DNA from: Nocardia crassostreae
GTDB taxonomy: Bacteria; Actinomycetota; Actinomycetes; Mycobacteriales; Mycobacteriaceae
Assembly (NCBI RefSeq): GCF_001613405.1
Contig: NZ_BDCH01000035.1
Span: 60,484 to 124,483 of the forward strand
Length of the DNA stretch: 64,000 nt
Direction: 5' to 3'
Below the pieces are notes generated by a model that saw only the letters and a program-made list of their open reading frames with translations, did not search any database and had not been told where the DNA came from. Within the stretch, counting starts at the first letter, position 1. The number at the start of each line of letters is the position of its first letter. Made by a program: the position numbers and the translations under genes. Shown here one piece after another: positions 34,638 through 43,796 of the stretch.

Positions 34638-34801
34638 TGCCGAAACGCGAGCCGAAAAAGGTACTGCTGCGGCTCGACCCGGCCATTCACGAAGCCATCG
34701 CGAAATGGGCGGCAGACGACCTGCGCAGCATCAACGCCCAAATCGAATACGCCCTCCGCACGGCCCTCAAACAGGCCGGGAGAGAACCGAAATCCGACTG
34801 A
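34637..34801 (+). CDS. Arc-type ribbon-helix-helix small protein
   Basis: A 54-residue protein whose ATG overlaps the SPFH stop. The sequence KKVLLRLDPAIHEAIAKWA followed by DDLRSINAQIEYALRTAL is an Arc/MetJ-type fold: one strand, then two helices, with the conserved SxNxxIE segment. It should bind DNA as a dimer. No toxin partner is visible; its only operon partner is the SPFH gene, so it may be an autoregulator. Confidence 0.8.
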   Translation: MPKREPKKVLLRLDPAIHEAIAKWAADDLRSINAQIEYALRTALKQAGREPKSD

Positions 34802-34868
34802 TCATCGGGGCCGGGACACAGTCCCGGCCCCGATCCCCGTCATCTGTGCACCGGTGGAACGGAATCCG

Positions 34869-35324
34869 ATGGAATCAGCGAACGCCCGTCCTGTCCGCAC
34901 CGCGGCGCCCTGGCACCTCTGGCCGATCGGCGTCTTCTTCCTGCTGCTCAACGCGATCGGCGCCTACGACTACATCGAAACCCACACGCACGACGCCGAC
35001 TACTTCGCCCGCCAGGGCTACGGCCCCGACCAGATCGCCTACTTCACCGACTATCCGCCGGTACCCCTGGCGTTCTGGACCATCAACATCGCCGCGGGGC
35101 TGGCGACCGCCGCCCTGCTCCTGTTCCGATCCCGCCGGGCACTCCCCGCCGCCGCGACGGCGACCATCTCCCAGTTGTGCCTCCAGGCCGTGAGTTTCGG
35201 CTTCATGGACCGCTGGTCGATCCTCGGCGCCCGCCTCGGCCTCTTCGATAGCGGCGTGCTGGTCCTGACCGCCGCGTTGTGGTGGTACTGCCAGGCCATG
35301 CGGAACAGGGGCGCGCTCGGATAG
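34869..35324 (+). CDS. Four-helix integral membrane protein, function unknown
   Basis: A 151-residue protein with hydrophobic segments near 16-35, 70-88, 95-112 and 122-142. The extracytoplasmic loop after helix 1 is acidic and aromatic (DYIETHTHDADYFARQGYGPDQIAYF). ATG 34869 is chosen; an in-frame GTG lies 15 bp upstream. No known domain is recognised with confidence. It stands alone between the SPFH operon and a decayed gene. Confidence 0.7.
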   Translation: MESANARPVRTAAPWHLWPIGVFFLLLNAIGAYDYIETHTHDADYFARQGYGPDQIAYFTDYPPVPLAFWTINIAAGLATAALLLFRSRRALPAAATATISQLCLQAVSFGFMDRWSILGARLGLFDSGVLVLTAALWWYCQAMRNRGALG

Positions 35325-35515
35325 GCGAACAACTACAGCGCGACTGTCAGGGCTTGCGCGCCACCGCGAAAACTCGGCGGAACGAAGAGGTGTTGCGGGT
35401 TCGGGCTTGACATTCGGTGAGGACGGCTTTCCCGATGGTTTACCGGGGCGGGGACGGTGTCTCTGGTTTCCCGAAGTTGGCCGGAAAACCCCTGCTAGCA
35501 GCTCACAATGCTCCG

Positions 35516-35843
35516 GTGACCGTCCACGTGTTCGTCGACGAATCAGCAAGACAAGGCAAGTACCTGTTGTGCGCGGCGTTCGTGGAACCAGCGCAGCTCG
35601 CACCGTCCCGGCGTGGGTTGGCGGGACTGCTGCTACCGGGTGCTCGTGAGCTCCATTTCAAGAAGGAGGTGGGTACCGGATGCCGTCGGGTGGTGTTTCG
35701 GGGCGGGAGGCGACTGGCGGCGCAGAACACAATCTCTGGTCGCGGAGGTGATTGTGGTCCAGATAGGCGAAGAGCCCGTGAGACGACCGTCCGGACGCGT
35801 CACGAACTCTCATACTTGGCCCCACCGGGACCTCGCGACTTGA
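35516..35843 (+). pseudogene. Remnant of a DUF3800-like gene with internal deletion
   Basis: The first part in one frame (VTVHVFVDESARQGKYLLCAAFVEPAQLA through GARELHFKKE) matches the start of a DUF3800-like family, where DES is a conserved acidic motif. After about 35665 the C-terminal signature appears in another frame (PDAVGWCFGAGGDWRRR, then RRPSGRV) to a stop at 35843. The central part expected between these is missing. With a frame change and an internal loss, this is a dead gene rather than a base error. Confidence 0.6.
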
Positions 35844-35877
35844 TGGTACATCCATGTGGGGCTGGATCGCCAGCTCC

Positions 35878-36753
35878 CTACCGGCCCGGTTTCTCGGTAA
35901 CGAAAATGGCGGTGCCGGGGAAGATTTCGCCGCGGAGGGGGCTCCATTGGCCCCATTCGCGGTCGAGCCACTCCGGCCAGTCGGGTTCGATGATGTCGAC
36001 CAGGGTGAGGCCTGCGGCGACGATCTCGCGGACGCGGTCGCCGATGGTGCGGTGGTGTTCGACGTAGGTAGGTTCGCCCTCGCCGTCCAGTTCTACATAG
36101 GGGGTGCGGTCGAAATAAGGGATGGTGGCGCGCAGGCCCTCGGGGCCCGGATCGTCGGGGAAGATCCAGCGCATGGGGTGGTTGACGGAGAAGACCCAGC
36201 GGCCGCCAGGGCGGAGGACGCGGGCTACCTCGCGCATGACCTGGGCGGAGTCGGCGACGAAGGGGACGGCGCCGAAGGCGGAGCAGGCCAGGTCGAAGGA
36301 GGAGTCGGCGAAGGGGAGGGCCTCGGCGCCCGCTTGGACCAGCGGGACGTGGGGGCCGCCGGAGGTCATGGCGGCCAGGCCGCGCTCGAGCATCTGCCGG
36401 GAGAGGTCGAGGCCGACGGGGTGGGCGCCGTGAGCGGCGAGCCAGCGGGAGCAGGGCGCCGAACCGCAGCCGATCTCCAGGATGCGTTTGCCGGTGATAT
36501 CGCCGAGCAGGCGCCAATCGCCCTCGTGCAGGCCCTCCGGACACCAGATGAACTCGCCATCGGGGGAGTCGACGCCGAGGAAGTCGGCGTGGGTCTCGTG
36601 GTAGGCGGCGGCGTCGGCATCCCACCAGCGGCGGCTGGCGCGCTGACTGGTCTCCGAATCGACCTTGGCGCGGCCCACTCCCACCGTCCCCAACAGTGCG
36701 TTCGCCTCGGCGTGCCGGGCTTCGTCGGGGGTGATGGGGTGATCTTCGGCCAT
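35878..36753 (-). CDS. Class I SAM-dependent methyltransferase
   Basis: A 291-residue methyltransferase with the Rossmann core: motif I ILEIGCGSAPCSRWLAAHG, acidic residue in PVGLDLS, motif II-like PFADSSFDLACSAFGAVPF, and the post-motif ARVLRPGGRWVFSVNHP. Substrate unknown. The N-terminal 85 residues include a Trp-rich segment (ASRRWWDADAAAYHETHADFLG) typical of a mycobacterial subfamily. It is divergent from rpsA. Confidence 0.9.
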   Translation of the reverse strand: MAEDHPITPDEARHAEANALLGTVGVGRAKVDSETSQRASRRWWDADAAAYHETHADFLGVDSPDGEFIWCPEGLHEGDWRLLGDITGKRILEIGCGSAPCSRWLAAHGAHPVGLDLSRQMLERGLAAMTSGGPHVPLVQAGAEALPFADSSFDLACSAFGAVPFVADSAQVMREVARVLRPGGRWVFSVNHPMRWIFPDDPGPEGLRATIPYFDRTPYVELDGEGEPTYVEHHRTIGDRVREIVAAGLTLVDIIEPDWPEWLDREWGQWSPLRGEIFPGTAIFVTEKPGR

Positions 36754-36991
36754 GGGCTCACCCTATAGACTTGCGGAGCACCACCCGTGTTTGCTTGGTA
36801 CAACACACGTCGCGTACGCTGTTTTCCGCGAGTGTCTTCTGTATTCGGATCTCGAGACCCGAGTAGAGCAGACAATCGTGCTGTGAGTCCCGCATGCTTT
36901 GTGCAGCGTTGTGCTCCGTCGCAGCGATGTGCTGTTGCATGGCCAACGTTAGTTCCATCGCTGTGAGTTCGCAGCAATACCGAAAGCCCAC
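36754..36991. promoter_or_regulatory. Divergent promoter and leader region of rpsA
   Basis: A 238-bp gap between the methyltransferase (minus) and rpsA (plus). It is locally AT-richer and rich in GTGC/TGTGC repeats around 36880-36950, so the rpsA leader may be structured. No known riboswitch or clear binding site was recognised. Confidence 0.4.
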
Positions 36992-38500
36992 ATGTCCACT
37001 ACCGACCACAATCCGTCCGGAGCCTCCCAACACATGCCCACCACCGTCACCTCGCCGCAGGTAGCCGTCAACGATATCGGCTCTGCCGAGGACTTCCTCG
37101 CCGCTATCGACAAGACCATCAAGTACTTCAACGACGGCGACATCGTCGAAGGAACCATCGTCAAGGTCGATCGTGACGAGGTCCTTCTCGACATCGGTTA
37201 CAAGACCGAAGGCGTCATCCCCTCTCGCGAACTTTCCATCAAGCACGATGTCGACCCGGCCGAGGTCGTTTCCGTGGGCGATGAGGTCGAGGCCCTGGTT
37301 CTCACCAAGGAGGACAAGGAAGGCCGCCTGATCCTGTCGAAGAAGCGTGCTCAGTACGAGCGGGCTTGGGGCACGATCGAGGAGCTCAAGGAGCGTGACG
37401 AGGCCGTCAAGGGCACCGTCATCGAGGTTGTCAAGGGCGGCCTGATCCTGGACATCGGCCTGCGCGGCTTCCTCCCGGCTTCGCTGGTGGAGATGCGTCG
37501 CGTCCGCGATCTGCAGCCGTACGTCGGCAAGGAGATCGAGGCCAAGATCATCGAGCTCGACAAGAACCGCAACAACGTGGTTCTGTCCCGTCGCGCCTGG
37601 CTGGAGCAGACCCAGTCCGAGGTGCGCAACGAGTTCCTGCACCAGCTGCAGAAGGGCCAGGTCCGCAAGGGCGTCGTGTCCTCCATCGTCAACTTCGGTG
37701 CCTTCGTGGACCTGGGTGGCGTCGACGGCCTGGTGCACGTCTCCGAGCTGTCTTGGAAGCACATCGATCACCCGTCCGAGGTTGTCGAGGTCGGCAACGA
37801 GGTCACCGTCGAGGTTCTCGACGTCGACCTGAACCGCGAGCGTGTCTCCCTGTCGCTCAAGGCGACCCAGGAAGATCCGTGGCGTCAGTTCGCCCGCACC
37901 CACGCCATCGGCCAGATCGTGCCGGGCAAGGTCACCAAGCTCGTTCCGTTCGGCGCGTTCGTCCGCGTCGAGGAGGGTATCGAGGGCCTGGTGCACATCT
38001 CCGAGCTGGCCGAGCGCCACGTGGAGGTCCCGGACCAGGTTGTGGCCGTCGGCGACGACGCGATGGTCAAGGTCATCGACATCGACCTGGAGCGTCGCCG
38101 GATCTCGCTGTCGCTGAAGCAGGCGAACGAGGACTACAACGCCGAGTTCGATCCGTCCAAGTACGGCATGGCCGACAGCTACGACGATCAGGGCAACTAC
38201 ATCTTCCCCGAGGGCTTCGATCCAGAGACCAACGAATGGCTCGAGGGCTTCGAGAAGCAGCGTGAGGAGTGGGAGTCCCGGTACGCCGAGGCCGAGCGTC
38301 GCCACAAGATGCACACCGCTCAGATGGAGAAGATGGCTGCTGACGCCGCCGCCGAGGCCGCCAATGGCGGACCCTCGAACTACTCCTCCGAGTCGGGCGC
38401 CCAGGCCGCTTCGTCCTCGTCCTCCGAGCCCGCCGGTGGCTCGCTGGCGAGCGACGCCCAGCTGGCCGCGCTCCGCGAGAAGCTGTCGGGCAACGCCTGA
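36992..38500 (+). CDS. rpsA: 30S ribosomal protein S1
   Basis: A 502-residue protein with four S1 RNA-binding domains at about 47-120, 137-205, 220-292 and 305-380. Each has the pattern G-x-V-x-x-(I/V)-x-x-G-(A/G)-(F/L)-(V/I). The C-terminal 120 residues are acidic then Ser/Ala-rich, as in actinobacterial S1. The protein helps deliver mRNA to the ribosome and in mycobacteria also binds tmRNA. Codons are strongly biased, consistent with high expression. A G/C-rich terminator follows. Confidence 0.97.
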   Translation: MSTTDHNPSGASQHMPTTVTSPQVAVNDIGSAEDFLAAIDKTIKYFNDGDIVEGTIVKVDRDEVLLDIGYKTEGVIPSRELSIKHDVDPAEVVSVGDEVEALVLTKEDKEGRLILSKKRAQYERAWGTIEELKERDEAVKGTVIEVVKGGLILDIGLRGFLPASLVEMRRVRDLQPYVGKEIEAKIIELDKNRNNVVLSRRAWLEQTQSEVRNEFLHQLQKGQVRKGVVSSIVNFGAFVDLGGVDGLVHVSELSWKHIDHPSEVVEVGNEVTVEVLDVDLNRERVSLSLKATQEDPWRQFARTHAIGQIVPGKVTKLVPFGAFVRVEEGIEGLVHISELAERHVEVPDQVVAVGDDAMVKVIDIDLERRRISLSLKQANEDYNAEFDPSKYGMADSYDDQGNYIFPEGFDPETNEWLEGFEKQREEWESRYAEAERRHKMHTAQMEKMAADAAAEAANGGPSNYSSESGAQAASSSSSEPAGGSLASDAQLAALREKLSGNA

Positions 38501-38533
38501 TTCGCTTCTGCTGACGCAGTAGCTCGATAAGCG

Positions 38534-38569
38534 AAATCCCCCCGGGTCCTGACGGGCCCGGGGGGATTT
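38534..38569 (+). terminator. rpsA terminator
   Basis: Thirteen-base perfect arms (38534-38546 and 38557-38569) ending in ATTT, 33 bp after the rpsA stop. The stem is C6/G6-rich, typical of strong actinobacterial terminators. Confidence 0.85.
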
Positions 38570-38638
38570 GCGTTGGTGGAGGGCGGGAACGCGGGGCGGG
38601 ATCGTTGACAGTGGGGGCTCGCGCGTAGCGTGAGGCGT

Positions 38639-39007
38639 ATGGGCGAGGTCGCGCGGACGCTCGACGAGTTCTTCACCGGATCGGCCGATGGGGCGGCGAT
38701 CGGGGGTGCGGTGGCCGAGATGGTTGATGAGGTCGGGCCTGCGGAGATGCGGATATCCAAGAGTCAGATCGCTTTTCGGCGGCGGCGGGGGTTCGCGTAT
38801 CTGTGGGTGCCGGGGCGGTATGTGAAGTCGGATGTCCTGGTGGTGCTTTCGATCGCGCTGCCGTACGAGGTGCGGTCGGCGCGGTTCAAGGAGGTGGCGC
38901 ATCCGGCGAAGAGCACGTGGATGCATCACATCGAGTTGCGGGCGGTGGGGGAAATCGACGGGCAGGTGCTGGGGTGGGTGACCGAGGCGTACGACGAGGC
39001 CGGGTGA
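38639..39007 (+). CDS. DUF5655 domain-containing protein
   Basis: A 122-residue soluble protein. The segment EMRISKSQIAFRRRRGFAYLWVPGRY and later WMHHIELRAVGEIDGQVLGWVTEAYDEA match the DUF5655 pattern common in actinobacteria. Function unknown. ATG 38639 is preferred over an in-frame start at 38630. It precedes the TetR gene by 40 bp on the same strand but may be independent. Confidence 0.75.
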   Translation: MGEVARTLDEFFTGSADGAAIGGAVAEMVDEVGPAEMRISKSQIAFRRRRGFAYLWVPGRYVKSDVLVVLSIALPYEVRSARFKEVAHPAKSTWMHHIELRAVGEIDGQVLGWVTEAYDEAG

Positions 39008-39047
39008 GCCTGGGTGAGCGGGTGCGGCGGGTATTGTCGGAGCTGAT

Positions 39048-39683
39048 ATGTCCCAGTCCACGGTGGAGACTCCCGCGTCGGTGTGGGAGCAGCGCAAGGT
39101 CGAGGCGATGAGCCGGATCCAGCGGGTCGCGCTGGAGTTGTTCGACGAGCACGGGTATCGCGATGTGACGGTGGAGAAGGTGGCTGCCGCGGCGGGGGTG
39201 TCGGCCAGTTCGATCTACCGGTATTTCGGGACCAAGGAAATGCTCGTCCTCTACGACGAGGCCGATCCGCAGGTGCTCGAGGTGCTGCGGATGGCCGGTG
39301 GGGGAGAGACCCTCGAATTCACCGAGTTGCTGGCCATCGCGCGGCTGCTCATTCCGGTGCTGACCGAATCGATCATTACCGACGAGATGGAGCGGCGCAC
39401 CCGTCTGCGCATGCAGCATGTGCTGACCATTCCGGAGGTGCGCGACCGGCAGTCCCGCCAGATGCGGGATCTGGAAGAGCAGTTCCGGCTGCTGTTCGCC
39501 GAGCGCAGCGGGCGCGACGCCAATGATCTGAAGATCCGGCTGGCGGCGGCCACCGCGATCTGGGGGTGCGTGGCGGCGCTGAACCACTGGGCGGGAACAG
39601 GATTCGAGCGCCGCCTGACCGAGGTCTACATCGAGGCGCTGGAGTCGGTGGCCTCGGCGCTGGAGGCGATCTTCGCGCCCTGA
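39048..39683 (+). CDS. TetR family transcriptional regulator
   Basis: A 211-residue regulator. The N-terminal HTH spans about 22-66 (RIQRVALELFDEHGYRDVTVEKVAAAAGVSASSIYRYFGTKEML). The C-terminal helical domain binds an unknown ligand (EMERRTRLRMQHVLTIPEVRDRQ is typical of actinobacterial members). It has no visible ribosome site and a TATTGT box upstream, so the mRNA may be leaderless. Its 3' end overlaps the convergent MMPL gene by 58 bp; twin palindromes at that exporter's promoter are its likely targets. Confidence 0.9.
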   Translation: MSQSTVETPASVWEQRKVEAMSRIQRVALELFDEHGYRDVTVEKVAAAAGVSASSIYRYFGTKEMLVLYDEADPQVLEVLRMAGGGETLEFTELLAIARLLIPVLTESIITDEMERRTRLRMQHVLTIPEVRDRQSRQMRDLEEQFRLLFAERSGRDANDLKIRLAAATAIWGCVAALNHWAGTGFERRLTEVYIEALESVASALEAIFAP

Positions 39684-41944
39684 GCCGGGCGGCGGATGCT
39701 CGGCATCCACCAGTTCCAGCGGCCGAACAGCTGCATGAACGCCGGTACCAGAATCAGCCGCACGATCACCGCGTCGATGGCCACGGCGACCACCAAGGCG
39801 AACCCGATCTGCTTCAGCTCCAGCACATCCGCGGTCACGAAGGCCGCGAACACCGCCACCATGATGGCCGCCGCCGCGGTGATCGGCCGCGCGGTGCGCT
39901 GCAACCCCTCGGCCACGGCGGCCGCATTGTCCGGATGCAGATCCCACGCCTCCTTCATCCGCCGGACCAGGAAAACCTCGTAGTCCATGGACAATCCGAA
40001 GAGCACGGCGAACACCAGCATGGGCAGATACACCTGGAGGAATCCGGCGCTGTGGAAGCCGAGCACGGATTCGCCGAAGCCGTACTGGAACACCGCGACC
40101 GTAATGCCCAGTGCCGCACCGGTGGCCAGCAGATTCAACAGGATCGCCTTGACCGCCAGCACGATACTGCGGAAGGCGAAGATGAGGAACGCCAGCGAGA
40201 CCGACAGCACCAGTGCGATCACCCAGGGAAAGCGGCTGGTGATCAGATCGGAGACATCGGCGAAGGCCGCCGGAACACCGCCGACCAAGATCTCGGCGGA
40301 ATCGAATGCGCCTGCACTGGAGCGAATATCGGCGGTCAACTCGGCTACGGCGGTGGAGTCGAAGGACTCCTTCGGTACGACCAGGGCCAGCATTCGGCCG
40401 TCGGCCTGCTGCGGCAGCACCGCGTCGATGCGCGGATCGCGATTCAGCTCCGCGACGAACCGGTTCATATCCGCGAATCCATTGCCGGACATGGCCGAAT
40501 CATCGGTCCCGGTGGCGACCACCTGAATGGGCGAGAGCAGCCCCGGCCCGAAATTGTCCTGCACCAAGCGCGTCGCCTGCCCGGCGGGGCGATCGCTCAT
40601 CGAACCCAGGCCCATATCGATGCCGTAGCGGATGCCTGCGATGGGCGCGGCCGCCACCGCCAGCACCGCGACGCCGATCGCCCCGAACAGCACCGGCCGC
40701 CCCATCACGGTGCGCGCCCACCGCGTCCACGCGCTGGATACCGTGGTCGGCTCGACCGTCCGCGCCGGAACTCCGCCGGTCGGCGCGGCACGCTCTCGGC
40801 CGGGATCGTGCTCTGCCGGGCGCAGCTTGGCGGGCAGCGCACCGCGGTTGATCGCGGGGCCCAGCTCGGCCAGGACGGCGGGCAGCAGCGTGAAGGCCGC
40901 GGAGAGTGTGGCCACCACCGCGGTCACCACGCCGATGGCGACGCCGTTGAGCATGGGCAGGCCGACCACCACCAGCGAGCACAGTGAGATCATCACGATC
41001 AGACCGGAAGCCAGGATGGTGCGCCCGGTGGTATCCATGGCCGCCCCGACCGCGGCATGGATATCCTTGCGCGCCCGCCGATCTCGCACTCCACGCCGTG
41101 AGAGCTCCTCGTTGAACCGGCTCACGATGAACATGGCGTAGTCGATGGCGGTGCCGGTGCCGATCATGGTCGCCACCGACAACACCAGGGAATCGAAGGT
41201 CAGCAGGCTGGTCAGCCCGAACAGCACCCCCACGGCCAGTGCGATGCCCGCGGCGGTGACGGCGATGGGAATGGTCGCGGCGACGGCCGCGCCGAGCGCG
41301 AGCACCAGCACCAGGGCCGCGACCGGCAGGCCGAGGCTCTCGGCGCGCTGCATATCGGCGGTCTCGGTGCGCATGAGCTCGCCCTCGATCGGGGCGTACC
41401 CGGTGAGCATGGCTCGCACCCCGGATTCGGTGTCGGCGGGCAGCGCCGATTGCAGCCGGGCGGCGACGTCCACGCGCTCGGACATGCTGCCGTCGAGTCC
41501 GACAATGCCGAAGGCGGTGTGCCGGTCCGCCGAGATCTGTCGTTGCGCATTCCCGTCGAACGGTCCGATCGCACCGGCCACACCGGCGGTGGCACGGGCA
41601 GTGGTGAGCGCGTCGTCGAGGATGGCCCGGAATTCGGGCGCGTCGACGGTGTACCGGTCGGAATGGAAGACCAGCAGGTCCTGCTCCGCGCCGAGTTGCG
41701 AGAAATGTTCCGCCGCAAGCCATTCGACCGCGCGGGACTCCGAATCCGGCACGCTGTAGTCGGGTGCGCCGAGCCGTTCGTGCAGCGCCGGATAGGCGGC
41801 CGCGCAGATCACGACGAGCAGCAGCCACACGCCCATCACCAGGCGCCGACGGCGGGCCATGAGCAGGGCCCACCGGCCGACGAAGCCGAACCGGTCGGCG
41901 TGCCGGGCCGGATCCGGCCGGTCGAGTGCGACAGGCTGCGCCAT
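39626..41944 (-). CDS. MMPL family (RND-type) exporter
   Basis: A 772-residue membrane protein with the MmpL layout: helix 1 near residue 35, a periplasmic loop of about 130 residues, helices 2-6 including the GTGTAIDYAMFIVSRFNEE segment, a second loop, and helices 8-12 containing VFAVLFGLSMDYEVFLVRRMKE. The two Asp-Tyr motifs correspond to the proton-relay positions of MmpL3. At this length it belongs to the smaller MMPL group, probably exporting a lipid or drug-like substrate. ATG 41944 has GGAGGGG upstream. It is controlled in all likelihood by the convergent TetR protein. Confidence 0.92.
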   Translation of the reverse strand: MAQPVALDRPDPARHADRFGFVGRWALLMARRRRLVMGVWLLLVVICAAAYPALHERLGAPDYSVPDSESRAVEWLAAEHFSQLGAEQDLLVFHSDRYTVDAPEFRAILDDALTTARATAGVAGAIGPFDGNAQRQISADRHTAFGIVGLDGSMSERVDVAARLQSALPADTESGVRAMLTGYAPIEGELMRTETADMQRAESLGLPVAALVLVLALGAAVAATIPIAVTAAGIALAVGVLFGLTSLLTFDSLVLSVATMIGTGTAIDYAMFIVSRFNEELSRRGVRDRRARKDIHAAVGAAMDTTGRTILASGLIVMISLCSLVVVGLPMLNGVAIGVVTAVVATLSAAFTLLPAVLAELGPAINRGALPAKLRPAEHDPGRERAAPTGGVPARTVEPTTVSSAWTRWARTVMGRPVLFGAIGVAVLAVAAAPIAGIRYGIDMGLGSMSDRPAGQATRLVQDNFGPGLLSPIQVVATGTDDSAMSGNGFADMNRFVAELNRDPRIDAVLPQQADGRMLALVVPKESFDSTAVAELTADIRSSAGAFDSAEILVGGVPAAFADVSDLITSRFPWVIALVLSVSLAFLIFAFRSIVLAVKAILLNLLATGAALGITVAVFQYGFGESVLGFHSAGFLQVYLPMLVFAVLFGLSMDYEVFLVRRMKEAWDLHPDNAAAVAEGLQRTARPITAAAAIMVAVFAAFVTADVLELKQIGFALVVAVAIDAVIVRLILVPAFMQLFGRWNWWMPSIRRPAQGAKIASSAEATDSSASM

Positions 41945-41964
41945 GATCCCCTCCGCGAGTAAGC

Positions 41965-42037
41965 ACCTGAAAGTGACTATCAGGTATTGCGGCCAGCGTA
42001 AGGTGTTACGAGCCGTACCTGCAAGTGACTGTCAGGA
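41965..42037. promoter_or_regulatory. Twin palindromic operators upstream of the MMPL exporter
   Basis: Two copies of a 21-bp site lie 52 bp apart. The first (41965-41985) has arms ACCTGA and TCAGGT around AAGTGACTA. The second (42017-42037) is the same except for three bases, with arms ACCTGC and GTCAGGA. Both are in the exporter's promoter region, 20 and 72 bp upstream of its start. TetR proteins typically bind such sites; the adjacent TetR gene is the obvious candidate. Confidence 0.75.
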
Positions 42038-42100
42038 ATCTGAGGCGGACACAACAAAGACCCAGTCCGATGGGAACTGGGTCGAATGGCGCGAAGGAAG

Positions 42101-42313
42101 TCAGCCGACTGTCGCCGGAACCCACTGGGCCGCCGCCACCGCGGAGCGTTTTCGCATGGCCGCGAAGCTGTGCCGGGCGGGGATGAGCAGTCGGGAGAGC
42201 CACGTACGACGGTGCTCGGCGAGCGCTGTCGAGACCGCGGGGATCTCGATGCAGTGCATCGTGCCCGGCAGTCCCAGACGGTGGCGACCCGTCTGGATGT
42301 TTCTGGTGCCCAA
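42101..42313 (-). CDS. Small basic protein, unknown
   Basis: A 70-residue frame starting at TTG 42311-42313, with AGAAGGA six bases upstream. The product begins MGTRNIQTGRHRLGLPGTMHC and is rich in Arg and Ala. The good ribosome site argues for a real gene; the absence of a known domain and the TTG start argue for caution. It lies upstream of the MMPL operators on the same strand. Confidence 0.4.
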   Translation of the reverse strand: MGTRNIQTGRHRLGLPGTMHCIEIPAVSTALAEHRRTWLSRLLIPARHSFAAMRKRSAVAAAQWVPATVG

Positions 42314-42602
42314 TGGTGTTCCTTCTCTTGCGTGCTAGCGGCCTAGGATCGCCTGCGGCGAACCTTAGCCGAACAAAAGTGTGCGACACCGTATTTTGCG
42401 CGACATTCGCCCCGGCGTGTCGGAATGTTGCCGACAAGCGGTCGGTAATTGCCGAAAAAGTTGCGGAATGGTCTCGCAAATATCACGGAATGAGAAAACT
42501 CCGCGAGGGATTGTGAAATTGCGAGCGCGACTGGGTAATCCGGCTTTTCGGCAGGTGAGGGGCGCTGATGCGGGCCGATCGGGCAGGTGCGAGACTGATC
42601 GA

Positions 42603-43796
42603 ATGTTGCGAATCGGTCTCACCGGAGGCATGGGAGCGGGCAAATCCACCGTGGCGCGCATTTTCGCCGAGCGCGGTGCGGTGCTGGTGGACAGCGATGT
42701 GATTGCTCGCGAGGTGGTCGCGCCCGGAACCGAGGGTCTGGCGGCCCTGGTCGCCGCATTCGGCGCGGATATTCTCGCCGCCGACGGCAGCCTGGATCGT
42801 CCGGCCTTGGCGGCGAAGGCCTTCGCCAGCGACGAGGCCCGCGCGACCCTCAATGGCATTACCCATCCGCTGGTCGGCAAGCGCACCGCCGAGCTTATCG
42901 CCGCCGCGCCCGCGGACGCCATTGTGGTCCAGGACATTCCGCTGCTCGTGGAGAACGGGCTGGGCCCGCTCATGAACCTGGTCGTCATCGTCCTCGCCGA
43001 CGAGGAGACCCGGGTGCGCCGCCTGGTGGAGTTCCGCGGCATCGACGAGGCCGACGCCCGCGCCCGCATTGCCGCCCAGGCCACCGATGAGCAGCGCCGC
43101 GCGACCGGTGACGTGCTGCTGGACAACAATGGCGCGAACGGCGATATCGACGCCGCCGTGCACGCGCTCTGGGACGAGCGGCTGATTCCGTTCGAACGCA
43201 ATCTGCGCACCCGCGTCCCCGCCCGCCGCGAGGGCGAAATGCGGCTCGTGGAACCGGATCCCAAATGGGCGGCCCAGGCGCAGCGGCTCATTGCCCGGCT
43301 GTGGGTGGTGTGCGGCGCGGACGCCGTGCGCATCGACCACATCGGATCCACGGCCGTGCCCGGCCTGCCCGCCAAGGACGTCATCGACCTCCAGATCACC
43401 GTCCGCGACCTGGGCATCGCCGATGCCCTGCGAGACCGCTTGGCGGACGCCGGTTTTCCGCACAAGCCCCACATCACCGGCGACAACCCGAAACCCACCC
43501 CCGCCGATCCCGGCGGCGCCGACACAGCCCTGTGGGCGAAACGCCTGCACGGCAATGCCGATCCGGGCCGCCTGGCCAATGTCCACCTGCGCGCCGAGGG
43601 CACCCCCGGCCAGCGCTTCGCCCTCGAATTCCGCGACCTGCTCCGCGAGGACGCCGCGGCCCGCGCCGAATACCTGGACATCAAGCGCGCTGCCGAGGAG
43701 AAGGCCGCCGGGCTCACCGGTGCTGCGGCCGCCGACGCGTACTACTCGATCAAGGAGCCGTGGTTCGACGCGGTGTTCGCGCGACTGGCGCATTAG
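42603..43796 (+). CDS. coaE: Dephospho-CoA kinase fused to GrpB-like (UPF0157) domain
   Basis: A 397-residue two-domain protein. Residues 1-200 are dephospho-CoA kinase, last step of coenzyme A synthesis: P-loop GGMGAGKST (residues 8-16), the DSDVIAREVV segment, and QDIPLLVEN. Residues 215-395 are a GrpB/UPF0157 nucleotidyltransferase-like domain with the motifs HIGSTAVPGLPAKDVIDLQI and RLANVHLR. This fusion is characteristic of mycobacteria and relatives. The GrpB part may aid folding; its catalytic role is unproven. Position between rpsA and uvrB matches mycobacterial gene order. Confidence 0.95.
   Translation: MLRIGLTGGMGAGKSTVARIFAERGAVLVDSDVIAREVVAPGTEGLAALVAAFGADILAADGSLDRPALAAKAFASDEARATLNGITHPLVGKRTAELIAAAPADAIVVQDIPLLVENGLGPLMNLVVIVLADEETRVRRLVEFRGIDEADARARIAAQATDEQRRATGDVLLDNNGANGDIDAAVHALWDERLIPFERNLRTRVPARREGEMRLVEPDPKWAAQAQRLIARLWVVCGADAVRIDHIGSTAVPGLPAKDVIDLQITVRDLGIADALRDRLADAGFPHKPHITGDNPKPTPADPGGADTALWAKRLHGNADPGRLANVHLRAEGTPGQRFALEFRDLLREDAAARAEYLDIKRAAEEKAAGLTGAAAADAYYSIKEPWFDAVFARLAH

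Noticed and set aside
36754..36991. Riboswitch in the rpsA leader
   Set aside because: The leader may fold, but no known riboswitch core could be recognised.
36758..39097. 779-codon minus-strand frame opposite rpsA
   Set aside because: It is an antisense shadow of a high-GC gene; low-complexity product, no ribosome site, and rpsA on the other strand is certain.
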